From: an uncultured Thermomicrobiales bacterium
Lineage (GTDB): Bacteria > Chloroflexota > Chloroflexia > Thermomicrobiales > CADCWN01
Assembly (NCBI GenBank): GCA_902806415.1
Contig: CADCWN010000195.1
Coordinates: 1-35,664, forward strand
Direction: 5' to 3'
DNA length: 35,664 bases
In this document: positions 25,611 through 33,063 of the stretch, piece after piece
Position numbering within the stretch: the first letter of the stretch is position 1
How the letters are laid out: every line of letters starts with the position of its first letter
Made by a program: the position numbers and the translations under genes
The notes under the pieces: model-generated
Database searches by the model: none
Seen by the model: only the letters and a program-made list of their open reading frames with translations
Told to the model about the DNA's origin: nothing

Positions 25611-25856
25611 CTACTCGCGCGCGGCTTCGACACGCCGCTCGGCACGCCGCTCGGCGATCAACTCATCGACCAGCGATCGTTCTGCGGGGACGTGACGCTC
25701 CACCAACTCCTGCGCGCGACGGATCGCCGCGTCGATCGTCTCGATCCGCAACTGGTCGTCACCGAGGCGCAGCACGACCCCATCGCCGGCCTGGAGGCCG
25801 AGCGCGTCGAGGTATTCGGTCGGCACGATGATCCCGCCGCCCGCGTCGATCGCCAT
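25611..25856 (-). CDS. AbrB/MazE-family DNA-binding protein, orphan antitoxin-like
   Basis: An 81-residue protein with an AbrB/SpoVT swapped-hairpin domain (DAGGGIIVPTEYLDALGLQAGDGVVLRL) and a charged helical tail (AAIRRAQELVERHVPAERSLVDELIAERRAE) like VapB antitoxins. A VapC PIN toxin would normally overlap its end, but the next gene is the cyclodeaminase, and no PIN protein is seen. It may be an orphan antitoxin or regulate the gene after it. A -10-like TGGTATAGT ends 5 bp before ATG, so its mRNA may be leaderless. Confidence 0.8.
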   Translation of the reverse strand: MAIDAGGGIIVPTEYLDALGLQAGDGVVLRLGDDQLRIETIDAAIRRAQELVERHVPAERSLVDELIAERRAERRVEAARE

Positions 25857-26186
25857 TCCCTACTATACCAGAGGGCGAGACAGGCAACGGGCGCGGAAAC
25901 GCCGGACGCCGACGACCCTCGCGGGCCATCGGCGTCCTCTGCGTCGTCCGCTGGCATGGTGCGCCCGGCACGGGGGCCGGGCGGCAACGGTGTCGGGGGG
26001 CGGCTGGCCCGCGAAGGGCTGACCACCCAACCCGCGCCGGGACGGCTTCGCAGCCCGACCCGGCAGAATCCGAGACGAAGATCGCCAGTGATCCGCCTCG
26101 CCGACCCGTCGGTCGGCGGCACTCGCGCGCCGCCGACCACCCCACCAGGGACTGTACGTACACACTAGCAGGCGCTCGGGATGGCG
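25857..26186. other. Intergenic, no gene seen
   Basis: About 330 bp without a supportable gene. It has a small hairpin (CGCCGACC/GGTCGGCG, about 26100-26118), downstream of the GT87 gene, and TGTACGTACA near 26154. Confidence 0.45.
25862..25870 (-). promoter_or_regulatory. Extended -10 abutting AbrB start
   Basis: On the minus strand TGGTATAGT is followed by AGGGA and then ATG. A transcript starting at usual distance would begin at or next to the start codon. Confidence 0.45.
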
Positions 26187-27797
26187 TCAAGAGTCTGGTG
26201 TGACGAATCGTGAATCGCGCCGAACGCCCCCTCGCGGGGTCGTCGCCAGCGCCGCCCCGACGAGGATGAGCCCGCCGAGGTAGATGGCGGTGACGAGCAG
26301 GCGCGGCACGGTGCCGGTCGCCACCCGCTCGCCCCACTCGACCAGCGGCAGGATGAAGATGAGGCAGGCAACGATCGCCAGCGCCCGCCAGCGAGCCGTC
26401 GCCGCGCCGCGCGCGAGCCGATCGGCCAGCAGGGCCAGCGGCAGCAGGATCCCGACAAAGTGGATATCCTCGCTGAGCGGCGCGGCGAAGAGGATCAAGG
26501 CGGCGGTCAGCGACCATTCGGGCACCGCGCGCTCCCCATCGCGCCCCGACCCGACCGCGCGCCACCACGCCAGGAGGGCCGCACCCGCCAGGATCAGCCA
26601 GAGGCCGACGGCCAGCGGGCGACTGACAATCAGCGGTGCGTGCAGCGGCCCGCCGACGAACGCCCGCAAGAGGACGCCGCGCAGCGCGCCGTTCGTCGGA
26701 TAAGCCAGGTATTCGCCCGCGCCGAAGTAGCGCGAGATCACCAACCAGTCGGTCAGCGCCCCGCCGCCGAGGGGCGCGAACGGGGCCAGGCCGAGGGCCG
26801 CGCCGACCAGCGCGGCGGCGCCCAACGTTGTCCAGGAGCGTTTACGCAGATAGAAGAGCCCGTAGAGGGCCAGCGTCGGCTTCACGGCCGCGGCGGCACC
26901 GAGCGCGATCCCCGCCAGGATGTCCCAGCGCCGCCGATGCGCGAGGAGCGAGCCGGTCGTCAGCAGCAGCAGGAAGAGATCGGACTGCCCATACTGTATC
27001 CCGAGGAGCAGCGGCACCCCGCCGAGGATCGGCAGCGCCAGCGGGGCCAGCGCGCCGAAGTCCCGGCGCAACTCGCGCCACACCGCCGCCCGCCCGCCCC
27101 ACCAGGCGAACGCCAGCGTACCGAGAATCCCGGGGAGCGCCAGCGCCAGCAGGAAGCGGTCGATCTGGCCGTCGCGCAGCCCGAGCAGCAGGGCCAGGAA
27201 ACCCGCCGCCGCCAGCGCCAGCGCCACGAGATCGGTCGCGCGACCGGCGCGCCGCGCGACAAGCAACCAGGCGAAGCAGCCGCTGAGCGCGAGGCCCGCC
27301 AGGAAGAGCGGATAGCGCGCCACCAGCCCGTAGCGGACGCCGAGCGCCAGCGGCAACACCCCCGCGACCGGCAGGACGACGGCGAGGAACGAGCGCCAGC
27401 CAACCGCGCGCCCGCACGCCCGTGCCGCTAACCAGAGGAAGGCCAGCGTCCCCAGCACCAGGCCCAGCAGCCAGATCGCCCCGCCCTGCCCGATACTGAC
27501 CAGGGTGAGCGGCAGGAGGGCGGCGGCGAGCGCGGGCGGATAGACGTATTGCCCGTCGGTCTGCGTCCAGAAGTCGTAGCTGTCCCGCGCGACGAGCAAC
27601 CGCCCCTCGGCGTAGAGATCATCCCCCGCGCGGAGGTTCGCGGCGGCGCGGTAATAGGCGTGGTAGTCGGCGAAAACGTCGAGCGCGCCGAACACGGTCC
27701 AGGCGAAGCGCGCCGCCAAGAACATTAGCGCGAGACCGACAAGCCAGCGCACGGGGGCGAGCCGCGGAAGCTGGCGCGAGCGCGGAGGAGAGGACAC
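26187..27797 (-). CDS. GT87-family glycosyltransferase-like membrane protein
   Basis: A 536-residue polytopic membrane protein matching the DUF2029/GT87 mannosyltransferase family, which uses polyprenyl-phosphate sugars at the outer face of the membrane. The signature DVFADYHAYYRAAANLRAGDDLY lies in the first loop after the first helix, with QYVYPPALAAALLPL following. About twelve hydrophobic segments follow. GTG 27797 is preferred (AAGGGA upstream); the frame is open to 27857. Substrate and product are not determinable; a role in lipoglycan or glycoprotein assembly is inferred from the family. Confidence 0.85.
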   Translation of the reverse strand: MSSPPRSRQLPRLAPVRWLVGLALMFLAARFAWTVFGALDVFADYHAYYRAAANLRAGDDLYAEGRLLVARDSYDFWTQTDGQYVYPPALAAALLPLTLVSIGQGGAIWLLGLVLGTLAFLWLAARACGRAVGWRSFLAVVLPVAGVLPLALGVRYGLVARYPLFLAGLALSGCFAWLLVARRAGRATDLVALALAAAGFLALLLGLRDGQIDRFLLALALPGILGTLAFAWWGGRAAVWRELRRDFGALAPLALPILGGVPLLLGIQYGQSDLFLLLLTTGSLLAHRRRWDILAGIALGAAAAVKPTLALYGLFYLRKRSWTTLGAAALVGAALGLAPFAPLGGGALTDWLVISRYFGAGEYLAYPTNGALRGVLLRAFVGGPLHAPLIVSRPLAVGLWLILAGAALLAWWRAVGSGRDGERAVPEWSLTAALILFAAPLSEDIHFVGILLPLALLADRLARGAATARWRALAIVACLIFILPLVEWGERVATGTVPRLLVTAIYLGGLILVGAALATTPRGGVRRDSRFVTPDS

Positions 27798-27839
27798 GCC
27801 GTATCCCTTCGCTGGCGAACGTACAGGGTGCGATGGGAG

Positions 27840-27848
27840 AGGATACCA
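27840..27848 (-). promoter_or_regulatory. Possible extended -10 for GT87 gene
   Basis: On the minus strand TGGTATCCT lies 43 bp before GTG 27797. No -35 is evident. Confidence 0.3.
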
Positions 27849-27916
27849 TGCAACCACAGCACTGGCACGGGCGGGTGCCGACTACATACCAGCAGAGGCG
27901 GTAGACGATGCCGAGT

Positions 27917-28130
27917 GGGCGGGCGGTTGAAACCGCGCCTGAGGGCTGACGCCACGAATACCGATGAACGGTACAATGACCGCCCTACGGCGGTTAGGTT
28001 CGTTGGTGACGCGGTGCCTGATGTGAGAGGCACCGCCTCGCATCGTGTCCTAACCCGCGTAGGCGGGCATTGTGCCCTTCAGGGGTATTTCGTGGCCCGC
28101 AGGCGCGGTTTCAACCGCCTGCCATAACCC
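27917..28130. repeat. 214-bp foldback repeat element
   Basis: The entire unit is an imperfect palindrome. Outer arms: GGCGGTTGAAACCGCGCCTG (27921-27940) against the complement at about 28104-28121. Middle arms: ACAATGACCGCCCTACGG against CCGCGTAGGCGGGCATTGT. Inner arms: GCGGTGCCT and AGGCACCGC. No ORF is credible. Half-copies occur at 3206-3325 and, diverged, at 9858 and 32511. The rest of 27798-28336 contains two copies of CGCTTACGYTCACC (28131, 28206). Confidence 0.8.
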
Positions 28131-28248
28131 GCTTACGTTCACCACCACCACCGACCACCTGCCCCCCACGTCTCCATCCACCGGCGCCATCGATTGCCCG
28201 TCCCCCGCTTACGCTCACCATCGCCATCAGTCGCCTGCCCTCCACCTC

Positions 28249-28275
28249 TTGCCGAACCGGCGCGACTGCTACACT
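28249..28275 (+). promoter_or_regulatory. Promoter for subtilase
   Basis: Extended -10 TGCTACACT (28267-28275) with TTGCCG at 28249-28254 as a closely spaced -35. The gene starts 62 bp later. Confidence 0.45.
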
Positions 28276-28336
28276 TTACCCAACCGTTTAGCACCGACGC
28301 CCCGCGACCCTTCGACTAGCGCAAGAGCAGGAGCCG

Positions 28337-30055
28337 ATGACCGTGCGTATACCGACCCTCTGGCTAATAACGATCCTCGTCTGCCTGCTGTTGCCGCCGA
28401 GTGCGCCGGCCACGACCGAGCGCGCGGCCACGCCGACTCCACCGGGAATCGTCGGCGAATACGTGGTTCTCTACGCGGCGGGGGCCGCGCCGAGCGCGGC
28501 GCGGGCGGCGATCACGGCGGCGGGCGGCCAGATCATCCGCGAGAACACGGCGGTCGGCCTCGCCACCGTGCGCGTCGTCAGTCACGCCGCGTCCTTCCTG
28601 CGAGCGACCCGGCGCGATCCGGCGCTGGCGGGCGCGACGATCAACGTGCCGCTGGGACGCGTACCGGCCACGACCCTCAATCTATCTGAGGCTGCGGAGG
28701 TGGCGCGGGAGGTCGAGCCGGGCGAGCAGCCGGACGGCGGCGGGGCCAACGGCGGGCCGCAGTCCGGCGGCGATCCGCTGTCCCTGCTCCAGTGGGATAT
28801 GCGCGCGATCGGGGCGACGGCGGAGAGCGCGCACGCGACCCAGGCCGGCGACCGGCGTGTCCTGGTCGGGGTGATCGACAGCGGGATCGACGGGGGCCAT
28901 CCCGACATCGCGCCGAACTTCGATCGCGGGCTGAGCCGCAACTTCGTCACCGACATTCCCGAACTGGATGGCCCTTGCACCTACCCGAGCTGCGTGGACC
29001 CGCCGGATGAGGATGGCAACGGCCACGGCACGCACGTCGCCGGGACGATCGCGGCGGCGCGCAACGACCTGGGGATCGTCGGCGTCGCCCCGAACGTCAC
29101 GCTCGTCAATCTGCGCGCGGGGCAGGACTCGGGCCTCTTCCTACTTCAGCCGACCGTGGACGCCCTGACCTACGCGGGCGACGTAGGGATCAACGTCGTC
29201 AACATGAGCTACTACATCGACCCGTGGCTCTACAACTGCCCGGACAATCCGGTCGATAGCGAGGAGGCGCGGCAGGCGCAGCGCACCACGCTCGAAGCGA
29301 CCCAGCGCGCGCTCGACTACGCCCGCGCGCGCGGGGTCGTCCTCGTCTCCGCCGCCGGCAACGGCCATACCGATCTGGACAATGCCACGGTCGACACGAC
29401 CAGCCCCAACTTCCCGGCCGGCGCGGCCTACAGCCGCCAGATCGACCGCACCTGCCGCAGTATGCCGAGCGATGGCGAGGGGGTGATCGGCGTGACGGCG
29501 ATCGGGCCGAGCGGGCGCAAGGCGTTCTACTCCGACTACGGGCTGACCCACGCCGACATCGCCGCGCCCGGTGGCGACAGCCTCGACTACTACGGGACGG
29601 CGCAGTACCAGCCGATCAAGAACCGGATCCTCTCGCCCTACCCGCGCGCCTTGCTCCTCGCCAGCGGCGAGATCGATGCGCAGGGGCAGGTCACGGCGCG
29701 CGGGCAGGCGGTCGTGCGCGACTGTCGCGGCGCGGTCTGCGGCTACTACCGCTACCTGGAGGGAACCTCGATGGCCGCGCCGCACGTCACGGGCGTCGTC
29801 GCGCTGATCGTCAGCCAATGGGGCAGCGAGAGTCACAGGAACCCGGAGCATCTGCGCCTCAGCCCCGCGCGCGCCGAGCGCCTGCTGCTCGGCAGCGCCA
29901 CCCAGCGCGACTGCCCGACAGCGAACCCACTGGTCTACCCCGGCCTCTCTGCGAACACCGCTTCGGCGTACGCCGCGCGCTGTGAGGCGGGGGCGGGGCG
30001 CAACGGCTTCTATGGGGTCGGGATAGTCGATGCGAAACGCGCGGTCGGGCGGTAG
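28337..30055 (+). CDS. Secreted S8 subtilisin-like serine protease
   Basis: A 572-residue exported protease. A signal peptide (LWLITILVCLLLPPSAPA) is followed by an I9-like propeptide (EYVVLYAAGAA, GGQIIRENTAVGLATVRV) and a Gly/Gln-rich linker. The catalytic triad is D181 (GVIDSGIDGG), H230 (GHGTHVAG) and S478 (EGTSMAAPH). Cysteines in the PCTYPSCVDPP loop and near 378/450 suggest disulfides in the extracellular form. ATG has CAGGAG at ideal distance. A strong hairpin follows the stop. Single gene; a nutritional or maturation protease is inferred. Confidence 0.95.
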   Translation: MTVRIPTLWLITILVCLLLPPSAPATTERAATPTPPGIVGEYVVLYAAGAAPSAARAAITAAGGQIIRENTAVGLATVRVVSHAASFLRATRRDPALAGATINVPLGRVPATTLNLSEAAEVAREVEPGEQPDGGGANGGPQSGGDPLSLLQWDMRAIGATAESAHATQAGDRRVLVGVIDSGIDGGHPDIAPNFDRGLSRNFVTDIPELDGPCTYPSCVDPPDEDGNGHGTHVAGTIAAARNDLGIVGVAPNVTLVNLRAGQDSGLFLLQPTVDALTYAGDVGINVVNMSYYIDPWLYNCPDNPVDSEEARQAQRTTLEATQRALDYARARGVVLVSAAGNGHTDLDNATVDTTSPNFPAGAAYSRQIDRTCRSMPSDGEGVIGVTAIGPSGRKAFYSDYGLTHADIAAPGGDSLDYYGTAQYQPIKNRILSPYPRALLLASGEIDAQGQVTARGQAVVRDCRGAVCGYYRYLEGTSMAAPHVTGVVALIVSQWGSESHRNPEHLRLSPARAERLLLGSATQRDCPTANPLVYPGLSANTASAYAARCEAGAGRNGFYGVGIVDAKRAVGR

Positions 30056-30093
30056 CGCGAGAGGCAACGACTGGGGGAGAGGGGGGAGTCCAG

Positions 30094-30137
30094 CTGGCGG
30101 CTGAACCCCGAGACTGCGCTCGGGGTTCAGCCGCCAG
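30094..30137. terminator. Bidirectional terminator hairpin
   Basis: Perfect 19-bp arms (CTGGCGGCTGAACCCCGAG at 30094-30112 and complement at 30119-30137), 6-base loop, between the convergent subtilase and cofC genes; the right arm overlaps the cofC end. Confidence 0.8.
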
Positions 30138-30744
30138 CCACGCCGCCCACCCCGGACAGGAGGGCGTCGAGCGCGGCGAGATCGGCGGGGGTATCGAGGT
30201 CGAGCGCGGTGCCGGGCGCGTCGTACCAGCGCGCGTGGAGGCCGCGCGCCCCCGCCGCCGCCCGATGCCGCGCGAGGCTGCCCGCGCCGAAGGAGAGCGG
30301 CAGCGCGTCGGGCGGGGTGAGGAGCAGGGCGTTCGTCCCGGTCCCGTGGCGGTCGGGCGCGAAGACGACCACCCCCGGGCGATCGGCCAGATCGAGCAGC
30401 GCGGCGACATCATCCCGCGCCAGCAGCGGCAGATCGCCGAGGACGATCAGGATCGCGCCCGCGCCCAGTTCGCCCGCCCGCGCCCGCGCCGCCGCCAACC
30501 CCTCGTTGAGGCCGGTGTCGCGCTGCCGCAGCCCCTCCGCCCCCGCGAGCGTCGCCTCGCGCAGGACCGTCTCATCCGGGCTGACAACGATCCGCGCGGC
30601 GATCCCCGGCATGTCCAGCGCGGTGAGGACGGCGCGCAGGGTGCGGAGGGTCAGCGCCGCGCGGTCCGGCGCGTCGAGGACGGCGGCGAGGCGCGTCTTC
30701 GTCTCCGCCAGCGCCTTGATCGGGACGATCGCGATCGTGCGCAC
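30127..30744 (-). CDS. cofC: CofC/FbiD guanylyltransferase, F420 biosynthesis
   Basis: A 205-residue nucleotidyltransferase that joins GTP with 2-phospholactate or, in many bacteria, phosphoenolpyruvate or 3-phosphoglycerate, making the activated precursor for CofD. The family opening IVPIKALAETKTRLAAVLD, the RQRDTGLNEGLAAA segment, VLGDLPLL (metal-binding aspartate) and FAPDRHGTGTNALLLTPPD are all present. The gene starts 3 bp after cofD stops, so the two are translated from one transcript. Which three-carbon acid is used cannot be read here. Confidence 0.93.
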   Translation of the reverse strand: MRTIAIVPIKALAETKTRLAAVLDAPDRAALTLRTLRAVLTALDMPGIAARIVVSPDETVLREATLAGAEGLRQRDTGLNEGLAAARARAGELGAGAILIVLGDLPLLARDDVAALLDLADRPGVVVFAPDRHGTGTNALLLTPPDALPLSFGAGSLARHRAAAGARGLHARWYDAPGTALDLDTPADLAALDALLSGVGGVAGG

Positions 30745-30747
30745 CGT

Positions 30748-31701
30748 TCAGCGCCCTGCCCGTGCGACCAGCGTGAGCGACCGCGCGAAACCCAGCGTCT
30801 CCACCGCGAGGCGACGACGATCGTCGGCCTCGCCCATGATCGTCCGCGTGACGAGAGTACGCAGGCCCAGCGCCTCGATCTCGGCGGCGAGCGCCGCATC
30901 CTCCTCGTCCAGCACGAGGCCATCGAGGAAATCGCGGTAGAGGCGGGCCACGCCGAGCGGCGAGACATCGTGCCCGAGGCCGGCCAGCATCCGGTCCGCC
31001 GGGCCTTTCAGCGCCCGCCCGCCGATGATCGGGCTGACCGCCACGCGCGGCCCCGGCGCGGCGGTCAGGCGATCGCGGAAACCCGGCACCGCCAGGATCG
31101 GCCCCAGACTGACGAGCGGGTTGGACGGGCAGAGGATGATCACCTCCGCGCTCGCCAGCGCCGCCGCGACGCCATCTGGCACGGTCGCCGCCTCGATCCC
31201 GGCGAAGCGGATCGCGGTGACCGGGTCCTGATGCCGCCGCCGCACGAAATAATCCTGGAAGCTCAGCGGGCCATCCGGCGTCTCGACGACCGTCGCGACC
31301 GGCTCGTCGCACATCGGCAGGATCGCGGCGCGCACGCCGAGTCCCCGGGTCAGGGCGGCGGTCGCGGCGGTCAGCGATTGCCCGGCGGCGAGGAGCGCGC
31401 TGCGACGGATATGGATGGCGAAGTCGAGGTCGCCGATCAGGAACCAGTCCTCCGCGCCGAGCCGCTTCAGCAGGTCGAGGGTGCGCGTCGTGTCGCCGGC
31501 GATCCCCCAGCCGGTCGTCGGGTTCGCCATCCCCGCCAGGGTGTAGAGGACGGTGTCAAGATCCGGGCTGATCCGCAGCCCGAAGTGAATCATGTCGTCG
31601 GCGGTGTTGCCGATCACCGTCAGATCATCGGGCGGCAGCGCCAGGGACAACCCCTGGGCCAACTTCGCCCCACCGACCCCGCCCGCCAGCGCCACGATCA
31701 T
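30748..31701 (-). CDS. cofD: CofD/FbiA transferase, F420 biosynthesis
   Basis: A 317-residue enzyme transferring the phospholactate-like moiety to the deazaflavin Fo to give F420-0 (or its dehydro form). Family motifs are MIVALAGGVGGAKLAQGL, VIGNTADDMIHFGLRISPDLDTVLYTLAG, WFLIGDLDFAIHI, LPMCDEPVATVV and CPSNPLVSLGPILAV. ATG 31701 has AGGAG 6 bp upstream; upstream ORF extension to 31791 is rejected. It is followed by cofC. cofE and the Fo synthases are not in the window. Confidence 0.95.
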   Translation of the reverse strand: MIVALAGGVGGAKLAQGLSLALPPDDLTVIGNTADDMIHFGLRISPDLDTVLYTLAGMANPTTGWGIAGDTTRTLDLLKRLGAEDWFLIGDLDFAIHIRRSALLAAGQSLTAATAALTRGLGVRAAILPMCDEPVATVVETPDGPLSFQDYFVRRRHQDPVTAIRFAGIEAATVPDGVAAALASAEVIILCPSNPLVSLGPILAVPGFRDRLTAAPGPRVAVSPIIGGRALKGPADRMLAGLGHDVSPLGVARLYRDFLDGLVLDEEDAALAAEIEALGLRTLVTRTIMGEADDRRRLAVETLGFARSLTLVARAGR

Positions 31702-31809
31702 CCGCTGCTCCTGTATCGCTTCATCGCCCTGTCGTTCGCGCCCAATTGTCCCCAGGCGCAACGCTGCCGCCGCGAGGGGCATTCCTGCCACGGAGCGCAG
31801 TTTGCGGAG

Positions 31810-32352
31810 TTAGACCAGCGTGATCCGATCGACCAGATCGCTCTCCAGCACCTTCAGCGGGCCGAACGGCGTCGTCAGGACGAGCGGCTGCCCGACCACC
31901 GCCGCGCCGAAGACGTTGTAGATCCCGATCAACTGGCGGTGGAAAATCGGGGGCGGGACCAGCAGGTAGAGCGGCGGCGCGCCGGCCTCGTCGAAGAGTC
32001 GCTCCCCCGCCTCGACGATGAACCGGTCCAGTCCGGCGCGCGTCAGCTTCGCCCGGTACTGCAACAGGCCGACCGAGCGATGCGCGCGGTAGAGGGCCGC
32101 GCGCAGCCGCGCCGCCTCCCGGCCCTCGCCGAGTCGCCGCGCCAGTTCGCCGCGCAGCGGCTCCAAATCAGTCGTCGGCGCGGCCTGCGCCCGCAGCCCG
32201 ACACTTGCCAGCAGTGCATCGACCTCGCTCGGGGCGGCCGCAGCCGGGGCCACCGACGGCGCGCAGCCCTCCACCTCGCGCCGCGCGATCGTCAGGCGCA
32301 GCACGTCGAGCGGCAAATGTTTCAGCGGGATCTGCTCTTCCGGCGTCGCCAT
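31810..32352 (-). CDS. Conserved-looking hypothetical, first of cofDC run
   Basis: A 180-residue soluble protein I do not recognise. It has an N-terminal helical part (PLKHLPLDVLRLTIARREVEG), an Ala/Pro linker, and a C-terminal half with hydrophobic patches (PLYLLVPPPIFHRQLIGIYNV, VGQPLVLTTPFGPLKVLES). No membrane helix or metal motif is clear. ATG 32352 has GGAGAGGG upstream. It stops 108 bp before cofD, on the same strand, and shares the promoter/palindrome at 32386-32407. A link with F420 is possible only from position. Confidence 0.7.
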   Translation of the reverse strand: MATPEEQIPLKHLPLDVLRLTIARREVEGCAPSVAPAAAAPSEVDALLASVGLRAQAAPTTDLEPLRGELARRLGEGREAARLRAALYRAHRSVGLLQYRAKLTRAGLDRFIVEAGERLFDEAGAPPLYLLVPPPIFHRQLIGIYNVFGAAVVGQPLVLTTPFGPLKVLESDLVDRITLV

Positions 32353-32385
32353 CGTCCCTCTCCGCACGAGCGCAAGATCGCCCAC

Positions 32386-32407
32386 GCGCCAATGATACCA
32401 TTGGCGC
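32386..32407 (-). promoter_or_regulatory. Palindromic operator overlapping -10
   Basis: Perfect 9-bp arms GCGCCAATG and CATTGGCGC around ATAC, with minus-strand TATCAT (32397-32392) as possible -10 of the unknown-cofD-cofC run, 40 bp before ATG 32352. Confidence 0.5.
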
Positions 32408-32445
32408 GATCGGCTGGCGGGGGAGGACGAAGGACGAGGGTTAAA

Positions 32446-32475
32446 CCACAGAGCGCACAGAGGACACAGAGACGA
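32446..32475. repeat. ACCACAGAGCGCACAGAG copy
   Basis: Third copy of the terminal sequence found at 3042-3067 and (inverted) 3381-3411, here single. Confidence 0.7.
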
Positions 32476-32510
32476 GGAGGGAGAGCAAGAGAGACAAGAA
32501 AGAGGAAATG

Positions 32511-32808
32511 ATACCGACTGTGGTTGATAAGCTGCGCTGTCAGCCCGCGCAGGCGGGTGTATCCCGAGCACAGCCTCGGGGCGTATCCTGTGCCGGGCCA
32601 CAGGATTCGTGGCCGCAGGTCTGCGCGGCGCGGCTGATGGCGATGGACGGATTGCTTCGGTCACTTCCCAGTCCGCGTAGGCAGACTTCGTGGCGGAGCC
32701 TTCAGCCGGGACTTCAGTCCACCAGCCTTCCACCCTTCCCGCAAGAAGTCGCCTCCGCCTTCAACCACCCGCCCGCCTCACACCAAGTTTCCTCCCGCAG
32801 TCAGCATG
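32511..32808. mobile_element. MITE-like element, second copy
   Basis: It begins ATACCGACTG and continues with CCCGCGCAGGCGGGTGTAT as in the 9858 element, then CACAGGATTCGTGGCC. A decayed right end (GCAGTCAGCATGA, about 32797-32808) resembles AAGTCGGTATGA. Longer than the first copy (298 against 146 bp). The interval 32353-32829 has no supportable gene. Confidence 0.5.
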
Positions 32809-32829
32809 AGAGGAAGAGCAGGGCGAACG

Positions 32830-33063
32830 ATGAGCAGGGTAGATGTGCGCGGGCGGCTCGAAGAGCTGCCGTTCTCCTACAGGGTCAGCAAAGACGGGCA
32901 ACTCTTCATCTCCTGGCACGGTCGCCGGGTGCTGATCTTGCGCGGCGAGGATACGCGGCGCCTGCTCGCCCGCCTCGCCGACCTCGATGAGGCGAGGGCG
33001 CAACTGGCGCTGGCGAAGACCACCGGCAACTTTAAGCACGGCAACGAGCGGCGCGGGCGCTGA
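32830..33063 (+). CDS. Small conserved hypothetical protein
   Basis: A 77-residue basic protein: a beta-rich segment (FSYRVSKDGQLFISWHGRRVLILRG) and a helical end (LLARLADLDEARAQLALAKTTGNFKHGNERRGR). I believe similar small proteins with the KxTGNFKxGNE ending occur in Chloroflexota, but I cannot verify this here. An RNA-binding role is only a guess from charge. ATG 32830 (AGCAGGG upstream) is preferred to 32806, which lies in the MITE-like element. It ends adjacent to the convergent STM4014-like gene. Confidence 0.7.
   Translation: MSRVDVRGRLEELPFSYRVSKDGQLFISWHGRRVLILRGEDTRRLLARLADLDEARAQLALAKTTGNFKHGNERRGR

Noticed and set aside
28070-28290. Plus-strand small ORFs in the foldback element and upstream of the subtilase
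   Set aside because: Pro/Ser/Thr-rich frames made by repeat sequence, no ribosome sites.
30235-32511. 758-codon open frame on the plus strand opposite cofC-cofD
   Set aside because: Arg/Gln/Asp-rich antisense reading of cofC, cofD and the unknown protein; no family features, and the minus-strand genes are clear.
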